Assembly (NCBI GenBank): GCA_003116995.1
Contig: BDSL01000012.1
Location: 558,001-622,000, forward strand
Direction of reading: 5' to 3'
DNA from: Yamagishiella unicocca
Taxonomy: Eukaryota > Chlorophyta > Chlorophyceae > Chlamydomonadales > Volvocaceae
DNA length: 64,000 nucleotides
Shown piece by piece: positions 12,301 to 24,300 of the stretch. The position numbers were made by a program, and so were the translations under genes. Numbering within the stretch: the stretch's first letter is position 1; each line of letters begins with the position of its first letter. The notes below the pieces were generated by a model that saw nothing but the letters and a program-made list of their open reading frames with translations, ran no database searches and was not told the DNA's origin.

Positions 12301-15289
12301 ATTGGCGGGCTCGTAGACAGGTGGCCGTTGCCACTGTGGATGATTGGAGTGCTTCGGCGGGCTGTGGATCGTGTCTATTGGGAGGGGGTTGGAAACGACC
12401 ATGAGGGGGCAAAGGAAATGTCAGGCTGGGTTGTGCCAAGTCGGTCACGCAAATATATAGAAGGTTAAATATTTAATATCGGATTGCGTATCGGATTTGC
12501 TTATAAAGACTCGGATGCGAATGCGGTGAGGCGTGCGCAGCAGCTTCCGTCACAGTAAAAACGTACGAGGAGTCAGAACCACCGCTGCGCGCCATAACAG
12601 GGATAACGGAGCAGGATGCGACTCGATGTACGGCGGCTACCATACCCTGTAGCCAGACCGATGCAGGCGATGCTGCTTGCCACGTAGCTCCGCTGTGCCA
12701 AAGACGTGGAGGCCAACGGCTCCCGCACCGGCGCACGCACCGCTGCTTACCTCCCCCGCACTCCACGCGCATCAGCTGGCTGGCCGATGTGGTGCAAGCG
12801 CCAGCATCTCCCCAAGCGCCCCGGCTGCACTCCAGCAGCGTCGCCTCGTCGCCTTGGCACACCAAGCCCGACAGAACCGTTGTCGGCGCGCCGTCGGTGC
12901 CGCCACCGCCGGTTTGTTGTTGACCCGCTGCATAACCCAGCTGCCGGCAGACCACCGTCGCTGCTGCGGCTCCGAGACCGCTCCTGCCTTCGCTGCCTTC
13001 GCCATCAACTTCGTTGCCTCCCGTCCCCGATGATGACCCAGAGGTCGGCCTCGACGCAGGGCTGGGAGAGCTGCAGATGGTGCCCCACAAGCCGCCGCCG
13101 AGGGAGATCTCCACACGGCCAGAGGTAGGTGACGTGCCGCCGGCAAGCCGGACTGCGAGTGCAGCGAAGGAGAGGGCGCGTGCGTTGATACGAGAATAGC
13201 GGAATGCGCTCCAAGTGGTGCGGTATGCAGGTACGATACTGGTACGCAGATACGACACTGGTACACAGGTACGACACTGGTACGCAGGTACGACACTGGC
13301 AAGTGGGGGATGCAACGAGCGTGGCAGGCAGGAGTATAGCCTCCTGGCCTGGCAAGTTGATGCCTAGAATGAACTCCCACGCTGCTGCGCCGAGTTCCCG
13401 CCCCCAGCTCACAGCGACCAACGAAGCCAAGTGCCAACATACCTTGCGTGGCGCTGACGGCTTGCAGGCACACGACTCCTGCCACGCCGTCGTCACTGTC
13501 GCAGCCTTGCTTGCCCCAGGGCTTCCGGGGACACTCGGCCAGGCTCGGTTCGGTGCCGGCGCAGTTCTGTGGTGCAGAGCGGCATCCGGGAGGGCCAGCG
13601 TGGGGTTGTGAGGAAACCCGTATGTCGACACCTCAGAGGTAGGTAAAACCGAAGAGGAAAAGTGTGGGGCGGCCAATGAAAGGCAAGCAGTGCAGGAGGA
13701 GCAGCATGGATGAAAGTGGGCCCCCGAGGATTACAGCAGCTGGCAGGGCGCAGCTGAACGGACGCCGAAAAGGGGGGAGGGAAGGGAGGACACCCGTGGC
13801 TTGACATATAATGTGAAAAGAAAGTCTAGAAGGAACAGGTTTTCTGAACACGTGTTTGTAGTTGGCCTTGTTGGGTCAACAAGCGCCGCGGCAATCCGTC
13901 GATGCATTCATACTGGGGTCGGGGTGTCGCGCGCCCTCCACACCGAGGGATGCCTCCACGCAAGAACTCACCAGCACGTTAAGGAGCGTGGTTGTCGTGT
14001 CGGGAGAGGTATGCGGCGCCGATGCGGAGAATCCTGGTGACAGGGCTGTCCGAGGCAGGCCCAGACCACCCAGAGACATCTGCCGGCAAGCCACAGTCGC
14101 CTCCGCCGCACCAAAGCGCTTGATGCACACGGAAACCCAGGTTGCGCCGTCGTCAGCGGAGGCCTGTAGGGTGGTGGCCGGGACGGAGGATGCAAGCATG
14201 CAGAACGAGCTGTGAAGTAGGAGGAAGCTGGCACGGAAATGTTATGGAGGGAAGGTGTGGAAGGACAACACAGGCAGCAGGCCGCAAGCACGCGAGCTAC
14301 GGTACTCTGAACGACACCGCGAAAGGTCCACCCTTGGCCACAAGTACGGTACTTCTTGCAGCAGTACTGACACACCTGCAGCCAGCCCGACTGCACCAGC
14401 CCAGTTGAGCTTCCGTTGTCAGCCAGCCGCATACGAAACGCCGGCATCGGTCCATCATTGCTGCCGCCGCTTCTGCCTGCGTCATTCCCTTCACCTTCCT
14501 TCTCCAGTACTTCGCGCACTGTAGGAGGTAGCGCAGGTTACCATCCGAGGGGGAGCCATGCACTGCAATTCGTTGTAGTTCATGCAACCATTTGGCTCGA
14601 GTGCGCTCACAGTCACGCTCACAGTAACGGGTTGCGGGCTGGGTGCCGGAAGGAGTCGATTCAATTTTTCAAGCGAGGCTACTGGGTCCGTGCCTTTGTG
14701 TTTGCATGGTGTGGATTCGTGATTTGGGTGGGATTCTGGGTAGCCGGAAGATAACGAATGCGACTGGCGTGCGTAGAGATGAGCACGCTGGCTCCTTCGT
14801 TCCCGCACGCTCGGAATGGTGAAAAGATTCATCTCTGGCAACAGGGCCTCTCACCATCGGGTGGTCTGCTTCCGGCTCGCTCACGGCATGTGGCTGTTAG
14901 GACGTCGGACAAATCGGTACAATCCAGCGGGCCGACCCTGCAAGCAGGAAGAAATCGGCGCAGGAGTTTGTCCCCGGAAAATTGATGGTGTCGAAAATCA
15001 GTGCGCGCCACTGCAGCAATACACATGAACTACATCGTGTCCGCGTCCATATTATAGGAACGATGCAAGTGGTTTTGGCGTGTACTGCCATCACTTCTCC
15101 TCCCTGCCTTGGCTCCCGGTTGCGCCTCGCCTCAATATAAAGCACATAGTTCGTTACGTTGCATATTTGCCACCCTACACACCCGGTCGATCCCTGAAAG
15201 CTGGGCGTGGCCGACCGAGCGCTCCTGGCTGTCGGAGCATACCCGGCATGCAGTATGCCCAGCACCAGCATAATCGCCAACAAGCTCAT
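9362..15289 (-). CDS. Secreted multi-SRCR, proline-rich stalk protein (paralogue A)
   Basis: The predicted start at 15289 gives MSLLAIMLVLGILHAGYAPT, a clean signal peptide. Exons further on encode SRCR-type modules: one split over about 13876-14440 (ADNGSSTGLVQSGWLQV; ATVACRQMSLGG) and one at about 12745-13170 (GRVEISLGGGLWGTIC, VVCRQLGYAAG, MRVECGG, then a GTAAGC donor). A large exon, about 10313-12402, encodes a hydroxyproline-type stalk built of about 39 twelve-residue repeats (PPPSLPLTTPST). It ends VSGIGFVK at a GTACAG donor. The last exon, 9362-10126, carries two SRCR domains (WTYVCGDPWAGW, ACRQAGYAAGG; then YGAVCLDGRF, ACRSLGYAGGG, CRAAAWVAC) and a Thr-rich tail. SRCR domains are disulphide-rich extracellular ligand-binding modules and the stalk is wall-glycoprotein-like, so a cell-surface or matrix role is inferred. 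Exon joins between about 12500 and 15100 are not fully resolved. It shares its 3' architecture with the gene at 18340-25469. Confidence 0.72.
10540..11945. repeat. 36-bp coding minisatellite, about 39 copies
   Basis: The unit ggcggtgtcgacggtgttgt plus agcggcaaggatggcg is repeated with scattered third-position changes and a few 12- or 24-bp indels (cacagatggcggtgg at 10846 and 10966). It lies inside the proline-rich exon of the SRCR gene. Because 36 is divisible by three, several frames stay open on both strands; only the minus-strand Pro/Ser/Thr reading fits the flanking exons. Confidence 0.95.
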
Positions 15290-18200
15290 GAAGCAAATGC
15301 TTTAATAGCTGCCAGACCGGGGCTGAAGAGAAGCCAAGACGAACTTGAGTATGACGGTGCGACTCAGCTTCAATCGTGGTATGAATTCCCGTAATAAGCT
15401 TCTTCTATGCCTCTCATATTGGCAGTAGGCCCTTCTTGACGTTTCTCGCAATTGCTAGGTGATGGTTTTACGAGAACTTGTCCGAGGCGTCCACCGGGTA
15501 TGCGAACTTGAAAATGACGTTGCAGGTGTTAACGTTCAAAACTCGAAACTATAACATATAATTACTGAAAGTGGAAGACGCTATGAAGTACAGCAAAGGC
15601 CGCAAGCCTTCCACTTCCTGTCATCCGCCTATTCGGTTAGTAAAGCTACGGCATCGACGCGGCGCGCTAATCTCCGCAAAGCATTACTTGGTTAAGGGCA
15701 TTCCTCATTTTTGCATGTAATCAGCGCCTGAGCATAGGCAGTTTCGTCGGCGCTGTCCAGTACAACACGCCGGAACACGCCCGCCCATGTCGATCCACCG
15801 ATGGACACAATCCGGTATGCATGCGGCAAACCCGTGCGATATGGAAACCCGTCCGTGGGAGTCAGAAATACGAGGGCTAAGATCACTACAGCTGCACTCC
15901 TTAGCGGCTGTGCGTGGGTTCATCCTATTTCAAAATGAATGCGTGAAAGGGGTCACGTTCCCCTAGTATCACGCACGGCAACGATGTGGGGGCACGCGGC
16001 ACGCATCTCGACGCGAATCCCACTCATACGTCCAGTGGACACATGTGGAGATGGAATGTTGACCACATCGTCGCTCTCACTTCACATCTGGTCCGGCCAT
16101 ACCTAACGCACCTAACGTCAGTACGTGGCATCTAACTCGGCCCTCGATCTGCAGTAACCTGCAACAGTTGCAGCATGCAGCAAGTTTGCGAGCAGTCCGG
16201 CTCAGGAACCCCCTTCCGTGAGGGCTTTCCTCACACGGGCTTTATTCACGAACCATCTCCCTCCTTGATTGGCCTTGTGCACGCCCTGGAACGCCCATCA
16301 GAGACCCCCGGCCGTATTTAGGGCTGACCCGGCTGACCGGCCTGTTTTACAGTGTATGCCTACATGCTTCCATCAACGTCTCACCAATCATTCTAGAAGC
16401 CGAGGTGTTTTATAAGGTATCGCTGGTCCATTGTATCGGCGGAGGAGCCACAAAGTATTGAAATGGAAATTCGGGATGGAGGTGCCAGGGGCAACACCCT
16501 GTCCCCCTCTTGTCACTCGGACAAGCTCCAGCACCCATGCGTCAGCATGGACCCCTGACACCCAATGCATCCGCTGAACGTTGTGCTTCCTGGTCCGCTG
16601 TGGATTTGCTGTGTCGTAATGACCGTACGGACTGATGCTGGAAAAGATCACCGTTATTTCGGTATTTACAAGGTAACATTTTATTTCAAATAAGACACGC
16701 TGCAAGTCATCACTGTACAATGACGCAATTCAGATCTCCATGTCGAACCCGCCTACGCTTGCACGGGCGCGAACCAGGGCTCAAGTAGCCCATGTACGGT
16801 ATGAGCTCGATGTGCTCGCTAGAGGCATGGCATATTAGCAAAGGAGTTAAAGTTTTACCCCACAAACGGAGGCGAGTGCAACGCAACCCAAGAGCAGTCG
16901 CGCCGTCCCCCGGCTCGCAAACTCGGTACACGTGCGACTGGTTCCAAAGCTGCGGAGCTGTGTACCCAGCAGCAACCCAGCGCACCCACCGTCGCACGCA
17001 GACTTGTCGCGCAGACTAGACGTGAATTACCCCGGAGGTCGCAAGCACGGCCATGCTACCGTCGTTCGCCGTGCAACGTTTAGGGCGAGGGCGATCTCGG
17101 CGTCGCAACGATGAATATGCGATGATTGGACAGTCTGAAGCCCTGGGCCAGCGCATCGCAGCGCTGGCACTGTCACAATATGAAGACCGCTATTCACTGC
17201 CAAATGACGATTGCTTGGAGCGAGATATTCGTGAGCCAGCGTCCGTAGCCTACACCCGTACACGAAAACTACCAGTCTTGCGATGGCAACACCAGTACCT
17301 TGCGCTCGATGATGGCACACCCCCAGGACGCCCCCTGCCTGCGGCCCTGCCACAGCAGCTACCCGCCTTGTGCTACTGGGGCTGCAATGAAGCTTGACAA
17401 CAGATAAACCGATGAATATGCCCCTTCCCCCATACACTCAACGCGGGTGCCATCCCCTCCTCCCTTCACGGAAATTCACGCGGTGTCTGCCCAAACCGGC
17501 CGCCAATACAAGCATGCGCCCGTGTTGCCCAAGCGGGACAGCGCCCGTAAGCGGCACGGACCCATGGGTCGCCCGTCGCGCAAGGGATACCCACAACCTA
17601 GGGCGACATGCGGTAGCTAGGCCACGAGGGCGGACGACGAGACCGCAGGCACAACGCAGGTCTGGACTTCGTCTGCACATCTGCTGCAGCGCGACCAGCG
17701 CAACGTAAGACAGTTCAGAATACAGCGAGGAACAAAGCACTCCAGGGCGCAATGGGGGCATTTCAACCATCCACCGATACGGAGTTTTCAAGCCATCCCC
17801 TCGCTTGCCGCCAAAGCCCACTTTTCTGTGATCCCAATCGCAGCTTTCCCTTTGTTCATGTCGCTGAAACGAGGCCCAAACCTGTATTTTAGGGCGACCA
17901 ACTGCTGCCAGCTGCCCAGCGTTTGGAACCTCAACCCAAAACATCCCGATAGTTCCTGCAGTTGCGCAGCCACACGCGTGCCTCCGTATCACCACGTCCG
18001 CAAAACTGCCCGCCGTCAAACGGCGGCTTCCCCCAGCATCTGTAACATGAAACACGGCTGCCCAGAGCGTGCACGCGACCACCCAAAGACCCTGTCGTCC
18101 ATTCGCATCGATCGGTCCGCGGAGCGTAGACGGCCGTTATGCCGGTGTGTGCGTGCCGTGCCAACCAGCCACGGACTCCCTAGACGACCCGCACACGTCG

Positions 18201-18339
18201 ACCCAGCCAGCAGCGCCTGCAGGCTGCTCATCTGATGGCAATCCCTGCCGTCGCATACACGACGGCGGCGGATGCCATGTCGGTGTCGGTGTTGTGGTGC
18301 TGGTGGTGCTGGCGGTAGCAGAGCAGTCTACCCACAACC
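15290..18339. other. Intergenic between the two SRCR genes
   Basis: Should hold the promoter of the gene at 9362-15289 and the 3' UTR of the gene at 18340. One minus-strand stretch, about 15692-15900, reads as a hydrophobic segment (VILALVFLTPTDGFPY) followed by a short Cys-containing tail. It has no in-frame ATG and could be a stray secreted-protein exon. Nothing else is recognisable. Confidence 0.5.
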
Positions 18340-21300
18340 CTACGGAAGCTTGCAGGCCACCCAAGCCGCGGCTCTGCACGGTATCACGCCCACGCCGACG
18401 TTTGAGCGCCAGCCTGTGCAACTGCTCAGGCTCGCCTCCGTACCCCTGCACCGCACGTTGGACACCACCCCCCAGTAGCTGCCCTGGGCATCCACCGCGC
18501 TGTCGATGTTGACGGCGCCGGCGTTGGGCACCCCCGTCGCCTCACCCTCGGTATACACGGCCCCACCGCCCGTGTAGCCGAGCGACCGGCAAGCCACGAC
18601 GGCGCTGGCGTTGTCAAAGCCATCGTCCAGGCACACGGCGCCCCATGGGCCGTTGCCAACGGACGCCTCGAGGCGCATCACCCTGACCGGGTGCTCGCCG
18701 GTGGTGTTGGTCGGCGGCGGCGCCGTCGCGGCGCGCACGATGACGGACGCCGTGGCTGCGGCGCCGGTGCGGCAGCGCACCGCCGCCTGCATCTCACACA
18801 GCCCCGGCGTCATCGACACGTTCGTCACGCCCATCGTCCACGCATCAATCTTGCCCACAGCGGGTGCGACGATGCACTCCGTAAGGCTGTGCTCGTAGCC
18901 GCCGCATGTGATTACGCCCACTAGGAGCGCCGGCAGGGGTACCTTGCGCCACACGCGGAGCGGCTCACCACCGGCGGCGTAGCCCGCCTGCCTGCATGCT
19001 ACGCTGGCGGCGTTACTGTTCCAGCCGGCCCACGGGTCACCGCAGAGGTAGCTCCACTCGTCGCTGCCTATGGCTCGGATCTGCGGGGCGACGACGGGAG
19101 AGGGGTGATCGCGAGCAGGTCTGTGCGTGTCTGTGCACGCTAGCCAACATGCATGCACCGTGGCCTATAAGCCCGCATGGAACGACCGTACAGTGCGACG
19201 TGAGGCCTCTCGTGTCCATGCGGACCCACGCACCCATCCCCACCTTCGGGAAGCCCATGCCCGTGTTTGCCGCCGACGGGGTTCCAGACGTAATCGTCTC
19301 GATGGCCAAATCCGTGGGCGGCAGGCGGTTGGCGCCCGGCGGCGGCGGTGAGGGCGTCGAGGGTGCGTAGGTGGGCGGCGCTGCGGGGCAGGATAAGCAA
19401 CGGCACAAGTAGGCGAGGGAGCTCAGTGGGCAGGAGGGAGGAGGACAGGGAGGACGGAGCTGCTACAGGACTTGTTACTTGGGGAGGACGAGGCTGCACG
19501 GCAGGCAGAACTCTTCCACGGCAGGGAAGCTAATGACCGATCGAGTCAGCCCCTGCTGGATCGCCGCCGCAAAACGTTGAGGGCCGGACGCGCGTCATGG
19601 AACACCGAACAAAACGGTAACACCTCCCGCGGCAGGACAGACAGGGCAGGACAGACGCGGCAACTTAGATGATATGAAGGCAGTGGCGCTATCCGGAACC
19701 GCTGTGGAACCCATCAATATGGCCAAGAAGAGAGGCGCGAGGGAGTGGCAGCGAGGGAACTTTGCTGTTTGCCGGACTGATGGGCTCACACGGTGCGGTT
19801 CAGCCCTCACACGGTGCGGTTCAGCCCTCACACGGTGCGGTTCAGCCCTCACACGGTGCGGTTCAGCCCTCACACGGTGCGGTTCAGCCCTCACACGGTG
19901 CGGTTCAGCCCTCACACGGTGCGGTTCAGCCCTCACACGGTGCGGTTCAGCCCTCACACGGTGCGGTTCAGCCCTCACACGGTGCGGTTCAGCCCTCACA
20001 CGGTGCGGTTCAGCCCTCACACGGTGCGGTTCAGCCCTCACACGGTGCGGTTCAGCCCTCACACGGTGCGATTCAGCCCTCACGCGGTGCGATTCAGCCC
20101 TCACACGGCGTTTGCCTCTTCTTCTTGCGAGCGGAATCTCGTGCCGAGCGGACAGGAAGCAGATGGTGGTGTGGGGGCCTTACTTCCATTACTCACCTGG
20201 TGACGAATAGGCTGGAGGAACCCCTGGAGGCGATGCCGGCGGCGGGCTTCGGGCGTATGTTGGCGGGGCCGGCGGATCTGCGGGCACGGGGAGGTGTGAA
20301 GGTGATTTCAACGGTATGGTGGGTGGGGTGGCAGGCAGGCCGTGTGTCAGTCAGAAACGCGCCGTGTGCAGTCAAGCGTGCGCCGTGTGTTAAATCAAAA
20401 CTCCCCGATGCATGCACGGATGTCGCACGTTGCACCCCAACCTAACATTCGCGTTTACGAAGGCGAGCCCGCATAAGTGGCAGAGCTGAACAGCGGAAGC
20501 TCGTGCCGAGTGGACAGGAAGCGGATGTTGGTGTGGGCCTTACACCCATTACTCACCTGGCGGCGAAGAGGCTGAAGGAACCCCTGCAGGCGGTGGCGGC
20601 GGCGGCGACGCCGGCGGCGGGCTTTTGGCGTATGTTGGCGGGGCCGGCGAATCTGTGGGCACGGGGAGGTTGCAAGGTAACTTCAACGGTATGGTGGGTG
20701 GGGTGGCAGGCCAAGCGCAAAGTCTGGCAACGTCCTCCCGGTAAGGGCAAGCCAACCCCCACAACCCCTAACGAGGTAGCATTTAGCTGCCAACCGAATG
20801 GGCAATCGCAAAGTGCACAACGACGCTTCCACCGTATGGACTACCGAAAATACCGCATGGCCGTGTGTTTGCCATAGCTCCCAATGCGTAAAGCCGCCAG
20901 GGAGAAGGGCACGAGGGAGTGGCAGCAAGGCCAGTCGGAGCCGCCAAGGGAGCTGTGCTCTTTGCCAGGCTGCTGAGCTGACAGGGTGCGGATTGATCCT
21001 CACATTGCCTCTTCGTTCTTCCGAGGTTGTTGTGTTTGGTGCATCGCTTATGACGCCAAGCAAGAGAGACACATTTACGGCACCCCACACGCCCATTGAC
21101 TCCCGTCGCCAGCGCCATAACCCCAGTACCCGCCGCCATTGTCGATGCAGGGACATACCGGGCGGCGACGCAGGCGGGCTCGACGGAGGCATTTGCGCTG
21201 CGGGGAACGCAGAGGAGGAAGGCGTGGAAGGCAGAAACGCGCCATGTGTTAATCAGGCATGCGCCGTGTGTCAATAAGAACCCCCGGTGCGTGCACAGAT

Positions 21301-24300
21301 GTCGCCACGTTGCGCCCCAATCTAACATTCGCGTTTACGAAGGCGAGCCGGCAAACCTAGCAGAGCTGAACAGCGGAATCTCGTGCCGAGTGGACAGGAA
21401 GCGGATGGTGGTGTGGGCCTTACACCCATTACTCACCTGGCGGCGAGGAGGCTGGAACCCCTGCAGGCGGTGGCGGCGGCGGCGACGCCGGCGGCGGGCT
21501 TTTGGTGTACGTTGGCGGGGCCGGCGGATCTGTGGGCACGGGGAGGTTGCAAGGTAACTTCAACGGTACGGTGGGTGGGGTGGCAGGCCAAGCGCAAAGT
21601 CTGGCAACGTCCTCCCGGTAAGGGCAAGCCAACCCCCACAACCCCTAACGAGGTAGCATTTAGCTGCAACCGAATGGGCAATCGCAAAGTGCACAACGAC
21701 GCTTCCACCGTATGGACTACCGAAAATACCGCATGGCCGTGTGTTTGCCATAGCTCCCAATGCGTAAAGCCGCCAGGGAGAAGGGCCCGAGGGAGTGGCA
21801 GCAAGGCCAGTCGGAGCCGCCAAGGGAGCTGTGCTCTTTGCCAGGCTGCTGAGCTGACAGGGTGCGGATTGATCCTCACATTGCCTCTTCGTTCTTCCGA
21901 GGTTGTTGTGTTTGGTGCATCGGTTATGACGCCAAGCAAGAGAGACACATGTACGACACCCCACACGCCCATTGACTCCCGTCGCCAGCGCCATAACCCC
22001 AGTACCCGCCGCCATTGTCGATGCAGGGACATACCGGGCGGCGACGCAGGCGGGCTCGACGGAGGCATTTGCGCTGCGGGGAACGCAGAGGAGGAAGGCG
22101 TGGAAGGCAGAAACGCGCCGTGTGTTAGTCAGGCATGCGCCGTGTGTCAATAAGAACCCCCGGTGCGTGCACAGATGTCGCCACGTTGCGCCCCAATCTA
22201 ACATTCGCGTTCACGAAGGCGAGCCGGCAAACCTAGCAGAGCTGAAAAGCGGAATCTCGTGCCGAGTGGACAGGAAGCGGATGGTGGTGTGGGCCTTACA
22301 CCCATTACTCACCTGGCGGCGAATAGGCTGGAGGAACCCCTGGAGCCGGTGGCGGCGACGACGCCGGTGGCGGTGGCGGTAGAGACGCCGGTGGCGGCGG
22401 CGGTGGCGACGCCGGTGGCGGCGGCGGCGGCGACGCCGGTGGACTTTGGGCGTATGTTGGCGGCGCCGGCGGACCTGCGGGCACGGGGAGGTGTGAAGGC
22501 GATTCAACGATATGGTGGGTGGGCGGCATATGGTGGGTGGGCGGCGTTGAGGCTGGCAACGGTTTCTCGGTAAGGGCAAGCCAATCCACCAACCCTAACG
22601 AGAATATAGCTGCAATTGAAAGGGCCATGTCAAAGTGCAGAACATCGCTTTCGCCGTATACCCTACTAAAGACAGCATGGCCCGTTTTCCGTCCACTCAC
22701 CGGACGGTGGGGTTGGCGCCAGTGGTGGGCGCGGACTGGGCGCTGCGGGTTGAACCGGGGGTTGAATAACAACGAAGGCGTCAACCTTATGACGTGAACC
22801 AGGTCGACAGTTCCAGCTCTTATGAAAGCCCAGGCTGCCAGCCGACGTCTGCTTCTGCTGACGTTGGCCGGCATTATCACATCGCGTCAGCACCTACCGA
22901 CAGCACCTAGAGTGCTCGTTCCAGCTGGAACCTCCAAGCGCCAGCGACGACACGCAAGGAGTTTGATACAACAGCTCATTCAAACATTGCCACCTATACG
23001 CAAACAACCACACGTACGGCGGATGCCGCTGCTTACCTGGCGACGAGGGCGGGTAGCTGGGCGGCTCTGCGGGTAGCGAGCGAGTCAGCGGGGGGTTAGG
23101 TTGTGAGGTGTCCATCCGCCAAAGGGGAAGGGCCGGACCCCGGCAGTTGGTTTTCCGAACTTGCACGTGCGATGCTGGGTACGGAAGTGGTAGGTCCGCG
23201 CAGGATGTTCGCGACGCGGCAAGCGTCTACAAAGTTATGGTATGCTCGTGGTACGGCAAGGGTTTACAGAGTTATGACATGTTCGTGATACGGCATGCGC
23301 CTGCAGAGTTCCATGATAGGCAGCGGAGACGCCCAGCCACTTCAAAGTGAGCCACTGGAAGTCTCCGTGTGCGGCCAAAATGCAGCCACGGCAAAAGCGA
23401 AGCCACGGTGTAGCGCGTAAACAAGGTACAACATGAGGCCACAAGGGCGTACGGCACGTGCAGCCCCTGAACGTGACCACGCAAGAAGGCTTGGAACTAC
23501 TGGTTTATTGCCGCACTGCCGGCAGCAAACCAATGTCTGACCTAGTTGCCCGAAGCGGCAACATCGTCCCTTTATCAAGAGCGCTGCAGCTGTGGCTGTG
23601 AAAGGATATGCTTATGCTGTGTCACACCGTTGCTCGGGGGCGTTGGCGACGGCGGCGGAGCTCCCGGTGGCGGAGGTCCCGGCGGCGGAGCTCCCGGTGG
23701 CGGAGGTCCCGGCGACGGAGGTCCCGGGGGCAGTGGCGACGGCGGCGGTGGCGGCGGCGGCGGCGGTGGCGACGGCGGCGGTGGCGGCGGTGGTGGCGGT
23801 GGTGGCGGCGGTGGCGACGGCGGCGCTGGTGCTGGCGGCGGTGGCCCTGCGCGACGGCGCGACGGTTTCGAAGAAGACAGGAAGTTAGGAAAATGAAGGC
23901 GACCTTCGCGGTCTGGGTCCACCGCATCATTTGTGCAACAGTACAACTCATCAGCGGTAGAGGTGGGGCTGGAGCGACAATCGACCCCGGCAGAGTTGCA
24001 GGACCACAATCGACCCCGGCCGCAATCCCTCGTATCCCGCAACGCTGCAGGTCTGCACCGCACTGACCAGCTGGCGGCGGCGGGTACGCAGGAGCTGGCA
24101 TCGGTGGCGCATCCGGTGGCGGCGCCACAGGAGGCGGTGATGCCGGCAGTGGTGGCGGCGGCGCGTCAGGAGGCGCGTCAGGAGGCGGATGCTGAGGCGG
24201 CGGCGTGCTTGGTGGGCTGGGGGGCGGCGCCGTGCTCTGACCTCCTGTCGGGGATAGAGGGCCGCACAAGCAGGAATGCGTTGAAGGTAGAGAGAGGGAG

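Noticed and set aside
17053..17437. Overlapping open frames of 114 and 136 codons on opposite strands
   Set aside because: No recognisable domain and no splice partners; consistent with chance in GC-rich intergenic DNA.
19787..20110. CRISPR-like regular repeat appearance
   Set aside because: No spacers: the repeat units are directly abutted, and the genome is eukaryotic nuclear DNA.
19674..20445. Open frames through the 21-bp array reading LTRCGSA, PSHGAVQ or RVRAEPH repeats
   Set aside because: Artefact of a period divisible by three; no flanking coding evidence on the plus strand.
23592..24066. Plus-strand Ala-, Gly- or Arg/Trp-rich frames over the GC tract
   Set aside because: Mirror readings of the minus-strand polyproline exon, which alone fits the SRCR stalk pattern.
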